This document shows positions 1 through 6,278 of a stretch of DNA of 7,175 bases, piece after piece. Both the position numbers and the translations under genes were made by a program. The notes beneath the pieces were generated by a model, which did no database searches, was not told where the DNA came from, and saw only the letters and a program-made list of their open reading frames with translations. Numbering within the stretch: position 1 is the stretch's first letter; every line of letters starts with the position of its first letter. Location of the stretch: assembly GCA_030037055.1 (NCBI GenBank), contig JASHRZ010000434.1, positions 1 through 7,175 of the forward strand, in the 5' to 3' direction. Source of the stretch: Alphaproteobacteria bacterium. Its GTDB lineage: Bacteria; Pseudomonadota; Alphaproteobacteria; ATCC43930; CGMCC-115725.

Positions 1-444
1 GGAGCGAATTTCACGCGAGTTTGCCGCGCCGAGGACCGCGGTGACCGTGCTGCCATCCTCGGTCAAGGGCATCAAGATGCTGCGATAGAGAATGAGCGAG
101 GCGGATGTCACGATCGCGCCGCCCATGCTGATCGGCACGCACTTTTCCACGACGCGCGGCAGGTAGGACGTTGCCCTCTGAAGCACGGTTTGCGCCGGGC
201 AGTCTGCAACGGCCCGACCCACGAACCCGGCTTCTTCGGGACCGCCAAGATTCGGACCAACATAGAGAAAGGAGGAGCGCTCGATCGGTGCCGCAAGCTT
301 GATGAGGAGGCAATTGCCGGAATCCTCGTCGAGAGCGGCGAGATCGATGTCGCGCAGCAGCGGAAAAGCGCGGGCGCCGGCGCGGTCGCGCCAGTAATGC
401 AGCACGCGCAGGGTGAGACGTTGCTCCCGGGGATCCGCTTGCAT
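1..444 (-). CDS. PAS_5-like single-domain sensor protein, C-terminus cut by the window edge
   Basis: The reading frame is open from ATG at 444 to the left edge and gives 148 residues with no stop, so the C-terminus lies outside the window. The protein has the look of the small PAS_5 family common in alphaproteobacteria. An N-terminal Tyr-Trp followed by an Arg-Gly/Ala-rich stretch and an Ile-Asp (residues 17-34, LHYWRDRAGARAFP region) opens the domain. Near residues 120-141 there is a typical YRSILMPL, then Glu-Asp-Gly and VLGAAN ending. PAS folds sense small ligands, redox state or partner proteins; no output domain is visible, so it probably acts through a partner. The frame is closed upstream by TAA at 469-471. 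ATG 444 is the only standard start in it, but a Shine-Dalgarno-like AGGAAGG at 474-480 is 29 bases away and instead suits an ACG codon at 465-463. Family call is moderately sure; function is unknown. Confidence 0.72.
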   Translation of the reverse strand, partial: MQADPREQRLTLRVLHYWRDRAGARAFPLLRDIDLAALDEDSGNCLLIKLAAPIERSSFLYVGPNLGGPEEAGFVGRAVADCPAQTVLQRATSYLPRVVEKCVPISMGGAIVTSASLILYRSILMPLTEDGSTVTAVLGAANSREIRS

Positions 445-473
445 GGCGGCATCGTATGAGGCCGTGGGTTAAT

Positions 474-480
474 CCTTCCT
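474..480 (-). promoter_or_regulatory. Shine-Dalgarno-like AGGAAGG upstream of the PAS gene, at odds with the ATG
   Basis: On the minus strand an A-rich leader (A4 T A9, bases 480-493) runs into AGGAAGG. This is 29 bases before the annotated ATG at 444, too far for normal initiation. It is 8 bases before an in-frame ACG at 465-463, which would add seven residues. Either translation starts at ACG, an ancestral ATG mutated to ACG, or the motif is chance. Confidence 0.4.
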
Positions 481-533
481 TTTTTTTTATTTTCACGGAG
501 CGCGCGGGTTCGCCCTCGCAGCGTGAAGCGCCA

Positions 534-549
534 TCATGCCTAGGCATGA
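534..549. repeat. Perfect 16-base palindrome TCATGCCTAGGCATGA, possible operator
   Basis: The sequence is identical to its own reverse complement over 16 bases. It lies 90 bases upstream of the PAS ATG, a plausible place for a dimeric repressor or activator. Its arms TCATGC/GCATGA recur at 680-685, 705-710 and in the palindrome at 804-813 of the same gap. I do not recognise the binding protein. Confidence 0.45.
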
Positions 550-627
550 AACGTATGAAATCAGACACTCGTCCCGGCTTGACGGGTTGGAGATTGCGCA
601 GCGGAGCCCTAGGCGACCGACGACTGT

Positions 628-748
628 CCGGTTGAGGTCTCTCGGGCCGTTGCCGATTTCCTCAATCAGCGTCCCCGGGGCATGATGATGGTTGAGGGTT
701 TTGGTCATGCGGGGGCGACCGTAAGTTGCGCTTGAGGAGCTCAACCGG
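628..748. repeat. Inverted repeat CCGGTTGAG / CTCAACCGG enclosing further stems
   Basis: A perfect 9-base inverted repeat (628-636 with 740-748) encloses 103 bases. Inside, CCTCAATC (660-667) can pair with GGTTGAGG (690-697, one G-T wobble), and GCATGA (680-685) with TCATGC (705-710). The left arm (TTGAGG, 632-637) could also pair with 660-665, so mutually exclusive folds are possible. This may be a structured RNA or simply clustered binding sites; strand is unknown. Confidence 0.3.
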
Positions 749-846
749 AAGGCCTTCCATCGTCGCGCGGCGCGCTCGCTGCATCCGTGAAGCCCGGGCC
801 GGGTCATGCATGAAAGATCAGCAACGATCGCTTGCGGGCGGCGCGG

Positions 847-2331
847 TCAATCCGCTGTCGGTGCGGCTGCCGTGACGCCCCCGCGCTCGGCGTTCCACCA
901 GCCGCCGCCGAGCGCGGTGAAGAGGGCGACCGTGTCCTGGTAGCGCACGGCAATGGTCTCGAGATCGTTGATCTTCGCCTGATAATATTGCGCGTCCGCG
1001 GTCAGGACTTCGAGATAGGTGGCAAGACCGGCGGCGTAATTCGCCTGCACCAGGTGCAATGCCTCCTCGGCGGTCTTGAGCGCCTTCTCCTGCGCCTGGA
1101 GCGCGGCGGCGTCGTGGTCGAGCGCGCGCAGCGTGTCGGCTACCTGGGCGAAGGCGCTCAGCACCGTCTGGCGATAAAGCGCCATCGCCTGCCGATAGGC
1201 GTCGATGGCCGCCTTGCGCTGGAACCACAATTTCCCGCCTTCGAACAGCGGTGCGGTGACATCCGCGCCGAAGCTCCAGAAATGCCCGGCGGAGGAGAAC
1301 AGATTGTTCATGGCCGTGCTGTTGGTGCCGTAGGTTCCGCTCAAGGCGACGCTCGGCAGCATGGCCGCGGTGGCGACGCCGACACCGGCGCTGGCGGCGT
1401 GCGCGGTCGCCTCCGCTACCAGGATGTCGGGACGCTGATGCACGAGATCGGAAGGCAGACTGACCGGCAGGTCGCCGGGGAGCGCGAGATCGGCGAGGCT
1501 TATCTCCGGCGGCGTCCATTCCGCCGGCGTGCGGCCGACAAGCGTCGCCAGGAGATCGTCGCTCTGGGTGAGCTTCTGCTGCAGCTGCGGGATCGTCGCT
1601 TCGTAGGAGGCAAGCAGGCTCTCGAGGCTCAGCACGGTGGAATAAGGCACCGTGCCCGCGCGTGCCTGGATCTTCGCCAGCTCGACCTGCTGTCCCTGCA
1701 GCACGATGAGCTGCTGCGTCGCGTCGATCTCGGCACGGTAGGCGGCCTTGGCGATCACCGTGTCGACGATGTTGGCGGACAAGGTGAGATATGTCGCGAG
1801 CTCGGTCGCGCGCTCCACATCCACCTGAGCCGCAAGCCCTTCGACGGCGCGCCGCTCGCCGCCGAAGATGTCGAGGGGATAGCTGATCGTGCCCGACAGC
1901 GTGAACAGGTTGTAAAGCGGTCCCGGTGCGGTGCTACCGACGGTTAAGGGCGAGAACTTTTGCCGCTCGGCGGCAAAATCGGCGCCGAGCCACGGGAAGA
2001 AGATGCCGTATCCGGCGCGCAGATTGTCTTGACTCTGGCGCAGGCTCTGCTGGGCCGCCTCGAGGCTCGGATTGGCGGCGATGGCTTGGTCGATGAGCGC
2101 GCCGAGCTTTTCCGAGTTGAAGAGCCGCCACCAATCCGCGGCGACCGCGGCGCCCGGCGCGAAGCGCTGCGCGGTGCCGGCGGCCGAGGTGGTCACGGTC
2201 GGATCGGTATCCATGGAATAGTGCGAGACAGCGGGCGGCTCCGGGCGATGGAAGTCCGGCCCCACCGCGCAGGCCGACAGCAGCGCCGTCAGGCCGACCG
2301 CGGCACCGAGCCGGAACCGGCCGCCCGTCAT
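847..2331 (-). CDS. NodT-family outer-membrane efflux channel lipoprotein (TolC-like)
   Basis: This is the outer-membrane exit duct of the ABC export system encoded just upstream. I place the start at ATG 2331 (494 residues), because this gives a compact lipoprotein signal: Arg-rich n-region, hydrophobic core, and lipobox LLSAC with Cys21, followed by the usual AVGPDF and Pro-rich stretch. An in-frame ATG at 2385 would put 18 extra residues before the signal and overlap the adaptor gene by 47 bases. Family marks are WWRLF near residue 60, the mid-protein PSDLVHQRPDI joining the two repeats, APLFEGG, and a C-terminal RYQDTVALFTALGGGW. Alternating long amphipathic helices and beta-strands fit the trimeric channel-tunnel fold. 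Length is normal for NodT/OprM-type channels, which more often serve RND pumps. Its position as the last gene, 7 bases after the adaptor stop, ties it to this ABC exporter. Confidence 0.93.
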   Translation of the reverse strand: MTGGRFRLGAAVGLTALLSACAVGPDFHRPEPPAVSHYSMDTDPTVTTSAAGTAQRFAPGAAVAADWWRLFNSEKLGALIDQAIAANPSLEAAQQSLRQSQDNLRAGYGIFFPWLGADFAAERQKFSPLTVGSTAPGPLYNLFTLSGTISYPLDIFGGERRAVEGLAAQVDVERATELATYLTLSANIVDTVIAKAAYRAEIDATQQLIVLQGQQVELAKIQARAGTVPYSTVLSLESLLASYEATIPQLQQKLTQSDDLLATLVGRTPAEWTPPEISLADLALPGDLPVSLPSDLVHQRPDILVAEATAHAASAGVGVATAAMLPSVALSGTYGTNSTAMNNLFSSAGHFWSFGADVTAPLFEGGKLWFQRKAAIDAYRQAMALYRQTVLSAFAQVADTLRALDHDAAALQAQEKALKTAEEALHLVQANYAAGLATYLEVLTADAQYYQAKINDLETIAVRYQDTVALFTALGGGWWNAERGGVTAAAPTAD

Positions 2332-2338
2332 CGGACGG

Positions 2339-3424
2339 CTATTTCTCGCCGACATAGACATCGACCAGCTGCCCCGGATAGACATTCAGACTCTTCGGGC
2401 GTTCGAAGCGAAAGATCACCGGCAGCACGCGAACATCGACCCGTTCCTGCCGCTCGTTCGAGAGCTCGATCTTCGGCGAGACATAGGGCTGGACGCGCGC
2501 AAAGGTCAGAGGCACGTGAACGTCCGTGCCGCGGATGAACATTTGCGCGTCGATCTTCGCGGGATCGGCCAGCCGGGGAACCAGGATCTCGTCGACATAG
2601 GCGCGCACCGCGAGGTGGTCCTGCGGCGTTCCCATGACGATGAGCGGGTTGAAACCCTGGGTATAGGCGTCGTAGCCGCCCTGAGGCGAAACATAGCTGC
2701 CGACGGTGGCCTGAACCGAGAGCACGACGCCGTCGGCGGGCGCCGTGATGACATACTTGGCCAGCAATGCCGCCGAGGCGGCGTAGGCTTTGCATAAGGC
2801 CGTGTATAGCCGTTCCTGATTTTGGATGTCGTAGATCCAGGCGCCCGCCTTGGTCAGGATGTATTGCTTCTCGACGACCTTGAGGTTGGTTTCCGCCATC
2901 TTTTCGGCGTTGCGGGCGTTGTCCAGCGCTTCGAGGCTGACCGACCGGGGATCGAGATCGTAGGATTGCTGCTGCTTTTGGAGCTGATCCTGTGTGTTCT
3001 TGAGAAGCGCCCGGGCGTTATCGACCTGCGCAATGGACACGTCGAGGGTCTCCGGCCGGGGCTCCGCCTTGAGCTCCTCGAGCACCGCGAGCGCGGCCTC
3101 CGCCTGCGCGCGCTGCTGTTCCGCCGTCGCCCGCTGTACGGAATCATCGATCGTCAGAAGCGGGTCGCCCTTATGGACCTTGGCGCCTTCGGCGACCAGG
3201 ACCTGCGTGATCGGGCCCGAGACTTCGGGATATATGTTGATGTTCTCGCCCTGGGTCTGTTCGCTTTCGATAATGCCGTTGGCATAGACTCCCTTCGGAT
3301 AGGGATTAGCGGCTGGCTTGAACACTGGCGCCTCCGCGGCCGGCTGCTGGCTGAAGATGAAGGCGCTGACCAGAGCCACCGCCAGGCCGACGGCCGACAG
3401 GATGAAGATCACTCTCTCACGCAT
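2339..3424 (-). CDS. HlyD/DevB-type periplasmic adaptor (membrane fusion protein) of an ABC exporter
   Basis: This 361-residue adaptor would link the inner-membrane ABC permease to the outer-membrane channel. One N-terminal membrane anchor spans residues 5-24. A lipoyl-like half-motif (YPEVSGPITQVLVAEGAKVHKGD, around residues 65-87) is followed by a Gln/Glu/Ala-rich helical hairpin at about 95-190. The second lipoyl half, ITAPADGVVL, is at 226-235, then come beta-barrel and membrane-proximal segments with a closing NVYPGQLVDVYVG. The segment YILTKAGAWIYDI before the second half resembles DevB-type adaptors of DevBCA exporters, which in cyanobacteria move glycolipids across the envelope; here the cargo is not known. 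The start overlaps the ATPase stop by 8 bases, and GGGAG at 3432-3436 sits 7 bases upstream of the ATG. MacA-like adaptors are the main alternative. Confidence 0.92.
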   Translation of the reverse strand: MRERVIFILSAVGLAVALVSAFIFSQQPAAEAPVFKPAANPYPKGVYANGIIESEQTQGENINIYPEVSGPITQVLVAEGAKVHKGDPLLTIDDSVQRATAEQQRAQAEAALAVLEELKAEPRPETLDVSIAQVDNARALLKNTQDQLQKQQQSYDLDPRSVSLEALDNARNAEKMAETNLKVVEKQYILTKAGAWIYDIQNQERLYTALCKAYAASAALLAKYVITAPADGVVLSVQATVGSYVSPQGGYDAYTQGFNPLIVMGTPQDHLAVRAYVDEILVPRLADPAKIDAQMFIRGTDVHVPLTFARVQPYVSPKIELSNERQERVDVRVLPVIFRFERPKSLNVYPGQLVDVYVGEK

Positions 3425-4118
3425 CCAACTTCTCCCGCTCCGTGCCCGTCAGCCTTCCGTCCTCCATCTTCGCGATGCGATCGGCGAACTCGTAGATGCG
3501 GGCGTCATGGGTGACCATGACGATGCAGCGCTGGTCGGTGAGGACGTGTTGGCGCACGAAGCTCACGATGGTCCGTCCGGTCTCGCCGTCGAGCGAGGCT
3601 GTCGGCTCGTCGAAGATCATGATGTCGGGACGGCTGACGATGGCCCTGGCGATCGCCACGCGCTGCTGCTCGCCGCCGCTGAGCTTCACCGGCGGCAACG
3701 GCGCCTTGTCCTTGAGGCCGACGACCTCCAGATCGTGCATGGCTTCGTCCATCGCTTCGTCCCAGTCGCGGTTCTGCAGGATCAGGGGTATCGCAACGTT
3801 CTCGGCGGTGGTGAGGCGCGGAAACAGATGATAGTCTTGAAAGACGAAGCCGATCTTATGCAGCCTGAACGCGGCCAGCGCGTTATCGGAAAGGCTCCAG
3901 ATATCGGTGCCCTCGACCATCACCTTGCCCGCGTTCGGCCGCAGGATTCCCGAGATCATGCTGAGCATGGTGGTCTTGCCGCTGCCCGATGGTCCGACCA
4001 CGTACAGCATCTCGCCGAAATAGGCATCAAAGCTGACATCGCGCACGGCATAGGTCCGGGCTTCGCCTTCGCCGAACCATTTGGTGAGGCCTGTCGCCTG
4101 GATGGCTATCCTCGGCAT
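3417..4118 (-). CDS. ABC transporter ATP-binding protein, LolD/MacB/DevA type
   Basis: This 233-residue cytoplasmic ATPase powers the FtsX-like permease encoded before it. All ABC motifs are present and intact: Walker A GPSGSGKTT (42-50), Q-loop Gln94 in FVFQDYHLFP, signature LSGGEQQRVAIARA (from residue 146), Walker B IMIFDEP with Asp170 and Glu171, D-loop SLD, and H-loop His204. The length and the LSGGEQQR signature match the MacB/LolD/FtsE/DevA group, which drives mechanotransmission rather than classical substrate pumping through the membrane domain. The ATG follows the permease stop after one base, and AGAGG at 4124-4128 inside the last permease codons is a well-spaced ribosome site, so translation is probably coupled. 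DevA is the closest functional analogue judging from the neighbours. Confidence 0.96.
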   Translation of the reverse strand: MPRIAIQATGLTKWFGEGEARTYAVRDVSFDAYFGEMLYVVGPSGSGKTTMLSMISGILRPNAGKVMVEGTDIWSLSDNALAAFRLHKIGFVFQDYHLFPRLTTAENVAIPLILQNRDWDEAMDEAMHDLEVVGLKDKAPLPPVKLSGGEQQRVAIARAIVSRPDIMIFDEPTASLDGETGRTIVSFVRQHVLTDQRCIVMVTHDARIYEFADRIAKMEDGRLTGTEREKLDA

Positions 4119-4119
4119 C

Positions 4120-5256
4120 CTAGCCTCTGAAGATGTCGAAGGGCTCGATCGTCAGCACCTTGCGGACGCCGACATAGCTCGACACGGCGGCGATCACGAC
4201 CACCATGCCGAAAGCGAGGCCCAGATTGGGGAAGGTCATGATCGCGGCGTAGTCGGGAAGATAGACGCGGGCCAGCCATATGACCATGGAGCACAGCCCG
4301 ACGCCGATGCCGAAGCCGGTGGCCGAGACGAACGCCGCCTGGAACAGGATCATGAAGACGAGCTCGCGGCCCTTCGCGCCGATCGCCTTCAAAGCGCCGA
4401 AGCGCTCGACGTTCTCGAGAATGAAGGTGTAGAAGGTCTGTCCCGAGATGGACAAGCCGATGATGAAGCTGATCACCGTCATCAGCATCAGGTTGACGCC
4501 GATCCCGGTCTGATATTTGTAGAAGTCGGAAATCTTCGTGATGAACTCGTCCCTGGTCAGCGCGAGATATCCCGCCGCAGCGACCTGCCGCTTGATCGCC
4601 GCGACATCGGCAGGCGTCTTCGGCTCCACGAGAATGTAGGAGATCGTGAAGCGCATGTTGGGGATGTAGTAGACCGCGCGATAGTAGGTCGTGTAGAGCG
4701 TGGGCACGCCGAAGAGGCCGCTCGAGGCGACCTTCGCGATGCCGACGATCACGCCCCGATGGTCGTTAATCTCGAAATCGGTGCCGATCGTCGGATTCTC
4801 GAGCTTGTAGAATTCGGAATCCTTGACCGCGATAAAGGCATTTTCGGCAAAGATGTCCTCGATATGCCCGGAAATGAGCATCGGCCTGCCGAAGAGGCTC
4901 GCGTCGTCGAGGCCGACGATATTGGCGGACTGGTAGGTGCCGTCACGCAGCTTCAGCAGCGCGGAGCCGGCATAGACCGGCACGGCGAATTTGACGCCCG
5001 GAATGCTGCGGACCTCGTCCAGAACATAATCGGGCAGGGGAATCGTGTTGGCCACCGTCTGGATCGAGGGATCCATCACCCAGATCGAGCCGCCCAGATT
5101 GATGACCGTGGCCGAGGCGCGCTTCAACGTGCCCGAGAACATCGACGTGACCGCGATCATCAGGAACACGGCAAAGGTGATGCCGAGCAGAAGCGCCGCG
5201 AATCTCGCCCGGTCGTTGGCCAGAAGCTTGTAGGCGATCTTCAGGTTTCCCGGCAC
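4120..5256 (-). CDS. FtsX-family ABC permease, DevC-like, with periplasmic core domain
   Basis: This 378-residue inner-membrane permease has the MacB/FtsX layout. Membrane helix 1 is at about residues 18-40, followed by a large extracytoplasmic domain (about 41-250), then three helices at about 252-280, 298-330 and 343-365. The cytoplasmic coupling segment ENVERFGALKAIGAKGREL (281-299) between helices 2 and 3 is the hallmark of FtsX-type permeases and docks on the ATPase. The C-terminus ends IEPFDIFRG, typical of DevC-like proteins. The length of about 380 residues with four helices fits DevC rather than the much longer MacB fusions. The start is GTG, supported by GGGAG at 5264-5268 seven bases upstream and by an in-frame stop further up. 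It is the first gene of the export operon; an FNR/FixK-like palindrome lies upstream. Confidence 0.92.
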   Translation of the reverse strand: MPGNLKIAYKLLANDRARFAALLLGITFAVFLMIAVTSMFSGTLKRASATVINLGGSIWVMDPSIQTVANTIPLPDYVLDEVRSIPGVKFAVPVYAGSALLKLRDGTYQSANIVGLDDASLFGRPMLISGHIEDIFAENAFIAVKDSEFYKLENPTIGTDFEINDHRGVIVGIAKVASSGLFGVPTLYTTYYRAVYYIPNMRFTISYILVEPKTPADVAAIKRQVAAAGYLALTRDEFITKISDFYKYQTGIGVNLMLMTVISFIIGLSISGQTFYTFILENVERFGALKAIGAKGRELVFMILFQAAFVSATGFGIGVGLCSMVIWLARVYLPDYAAIMTFPNLGLAFGMVVVIAAVSSYVGVRKVLTIEPFDIFRG

Positions 5257-5263
5257 GCGCCGT

Positions 5264-5268
5264 CTCCC
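5264..5268 (-). promoter_or_regulatory. Ribosome-binding site GGGAG deciding the GTG start of the permease
   Basis: GGGAG lies 7 bases upstream of GTG 5256. No ATG is available in frame before an upstream TGA, so this site supports the GTG as the true start. Confidence 0.6.
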
Positions 5269-5312
5269 GCACTGCGCCGGGTGACATCATCGCCTTTGCC
5301 GGTAAAACGGCA

Positions 5313-5326
5313 TTGACGTAGGTCAA
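5313..5326. promoter_or_regulatory. FNR/FixK-like operator TTGACGTAGGTCAA upstream of the export operon
   Basis: The site is a perfect 5+5 inverted repeat, TTGAC-N4-GTCAA. It closely matches the TTGAT-N4-ATCAA core of FNR/FixK/NnrR-type regulators and fits the looser alphaproteobacterial FixK pattern TTG(A/C)-N6-(T/G)CAA. Its centre is about 63 bases from the permease GTG. If it acts at -41.5 as class II activator sites do, transcription would start near 5278 and leave a leader of about 20 bases, which is reasonable. No strong -10 box is evident in the expected place, which is common for activated promoters. The regulator gene is not in the window. Confidence 0.55.
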
Positions 5327-5357
5327 ATGGTGAACAATGTCGTGCGCTTAGCGCATG

Positions 5358-6278
5358 TTAGGCGGCATCGGGCGCGTCGCGGGCGGCGGCGATTTCGGCG
5401 CCGCGGTCGAGGTCGGCGACGCTGACGGCGACGCTGAGCGTGTGGCTGCCGCCGCCAAGGATGACGCCGCGCAGCGGCGTCACGTCGGAGAAGTCGCGGC
5501 CGTAGGCGACCACGACATGCTCGTCGCGGACGACGAGATCGTTGGTGGGATCGAGCTCCACCCAGCCGAGTGCGGCGCCGCACCAGGCGGAGACCCAGGC
5601 ATGGCTTGCGTCATAGCCGCGCCGCACCGCGCCGCCCTCGGCGGTGGCGGTGCGCAGATAGCCCGAGACATAGCGCGCCGGCAGGCCGAGGCCGCGCAAT
5701 CCCGCGATCATGAGATGGGCGAAATCCTGGCAGACGCCGCGGCGCGTGGCGAGCACCTCCGCCACCTTGGTCGACACCGTGGTGGCGTTGGGCGCATAGG
5801 CGAAATCGCTATGGATGCGCCGGGTGAGCTCGCGCAGTGCCGCGACGATCGGCCGTCCCGGGACAAAGGAAGCGGCGGCGTAGAGCGCGGCGCCGTCCTC
5901 GAGAGCGACGAGCGGCGAGGGATAGATGAACTCAGCCACCGCCGGGGGCGAAGCGAAGCCGTCGGCCTGCATCGCTGCGCGCACCGTCTCCCATTCCGGC
6001 CCCTCTCCGCTCGCCGCGGCGCGCGTCACCTCGACGGTAGCATCGAGCGTGACCGAGAATTCGCTGTGCGTCGTCTCGATGGCGATGTGATGGACGACAT
6101 TGCCGAAATGATCGACGAACATGTGCTGGCGCGCCGGCAGCGGCGCCACGGCGAGCGTCTGGCCGAGCGAGCGCTGGCCGCGGATGGTCAGCGGCGTCAG
6201 CCGCAGCAGATGCAGGCCGATATCCACCGGCGCGCGATAGGTGTAGACGGTCTCGTGGCGGATGGCGTAGCGCCTCAC
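5358..6278 (-). CDS. Transglutaminase-like cysteine hydrolase of the alpha-E/ATP-grasp cluster
   Basis: This 306-residue protein has an N-terminal beta-rich 'bacterial transglutaminase-like' region opening with RRYAIRHETVYTY and containing FVDHFGNVVHH (residues 54-64). It is followed by the papain-like transglutaminase core. The catalytic triad is clear: Cys183 in RRGVCQDFAHLM, His226 in YDASHAWVSAW, and Asp243 in ELDPTNDLV. Bacterial members are thought to act as peptidases or amidases more often than as cross-linkers. Next to alpha-E and ATP-grasp ligase genes they are proposed to cleave or transfer a peptide made by the ligase. The GTG start at 6278 overlaps the upstream TGA in GTGA, which fixes the start and indicates coupled translation; the next residues match the family N-terminus. 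No signal peptide is seen, so it is probably cytoplasmic. The true substrate is unknown. Confidence 0.93.
   Translation of the reverse strand: MRRYAIRHETVYTYRAPVDIGLHLLRLTPLTIRGQRSLGQTLAVAPLPARQHMFVDHFGNVVHHIAIETTHSEFSVTLDATVEVTRAAASGEGPEWETVRAAMQADGFASPPAVAEFIYPSPLVALEDGAALYAAASFVPGRPIVAALRELTRRIHSDFAYAPNATTVSTKVAEVLATRRGVCQDFAHLMIAGLRGLGLPARYVSGYLRTATAEGGAVRRGYDASHAWVSAWCGAALGWVELDPTNDLVVRDEHVVVAYGRDFSDVTPLRGVILGGGSHTLSVAVSVADLDRGAEIAAARDAPDAA

Larger units (their letters stand above)
445..846. other. 402-base intergenic region, palindrome-rich, no convincing gene
   Basis: This stretch separates the end of the outer-membrane channel gene from the start of the PAS gene, both on the minus strand. 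Open frames exist on the minus strand, but their translations are low-complexity, Arg/Ser-rich or unlike any family I recognise. It contains perfect palindromes at 534-549 (16 bases), 747-758 (GGAAGGCCTTCC), 804-813 (TCATGCATGA) and 673-680 (CCCCGGGG), a 9-base inverted repeat at 628-636/740-748, and an A/T tract at 480-493. No GC-rich stem followed by a T-run suggests a clear terminator on either strand. A weak stem at 821-835 (GCAACGATCGCTTGC) just past the channel gene might end transcription. It should hold the promoter of the PAS gene, but I could not pick out a -35/-10 pair. Confidence 0.6.

Noticed and set aside
480..493. T-run (T9 A T4) on the plus strand as a terminator tail
   Set aside because: No GC-rich stem precedes it on the plus strand and no plus-strand gene ends there; on the minus strand it is an A-rich leader before a ribosome-site-like motif.
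11..568. Minus-strand open frame of 185 codons overlapping the PAS gene
   Set aside because: The product is Arg/Ser/Ala-rich and out of frame with the PAS-like translation, which carries the family motifs.
493..807. Minus-strand open frame of 104 codons in the intergenic gap
   Set aside because: No recognised family, no membrane segment or domain and no good ribosome site; it overlaps the palindromes. A short unknown protein from an internal ATG cannot be excluded but is not supported.
821..835. GCAACGATCGCTTGC near-palindrome after the channel gene as a terminator
   Set aside because: The stem is only about four pairs and is followed by at most three T residues on the minus strand; kept only as a note in the gap entry.
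832..1947. Plus-strand open frame opposite the channel gene
   Set aside because: Low-complexity Arg/Gly-rich translation, fully antisense to a strongly recognised NodT-family gene.
4081..5316. Long plus-strand open frame (411 codons) opposite the permease
   Set aside because: Its translation is rich in Asp, His, Arg and Gly, with no recognisable motif. It is the antisense shadow of a clearly conserved membrane protein in GC-rich DNA.
5343..5355. TGCGC-TTA-GCGCA hairpin after the transglutaminase stop as a terminator
   Set aside because: Only a 5-base stem and no T-run on the minus strand, so not a convincing intrinsic terminator.
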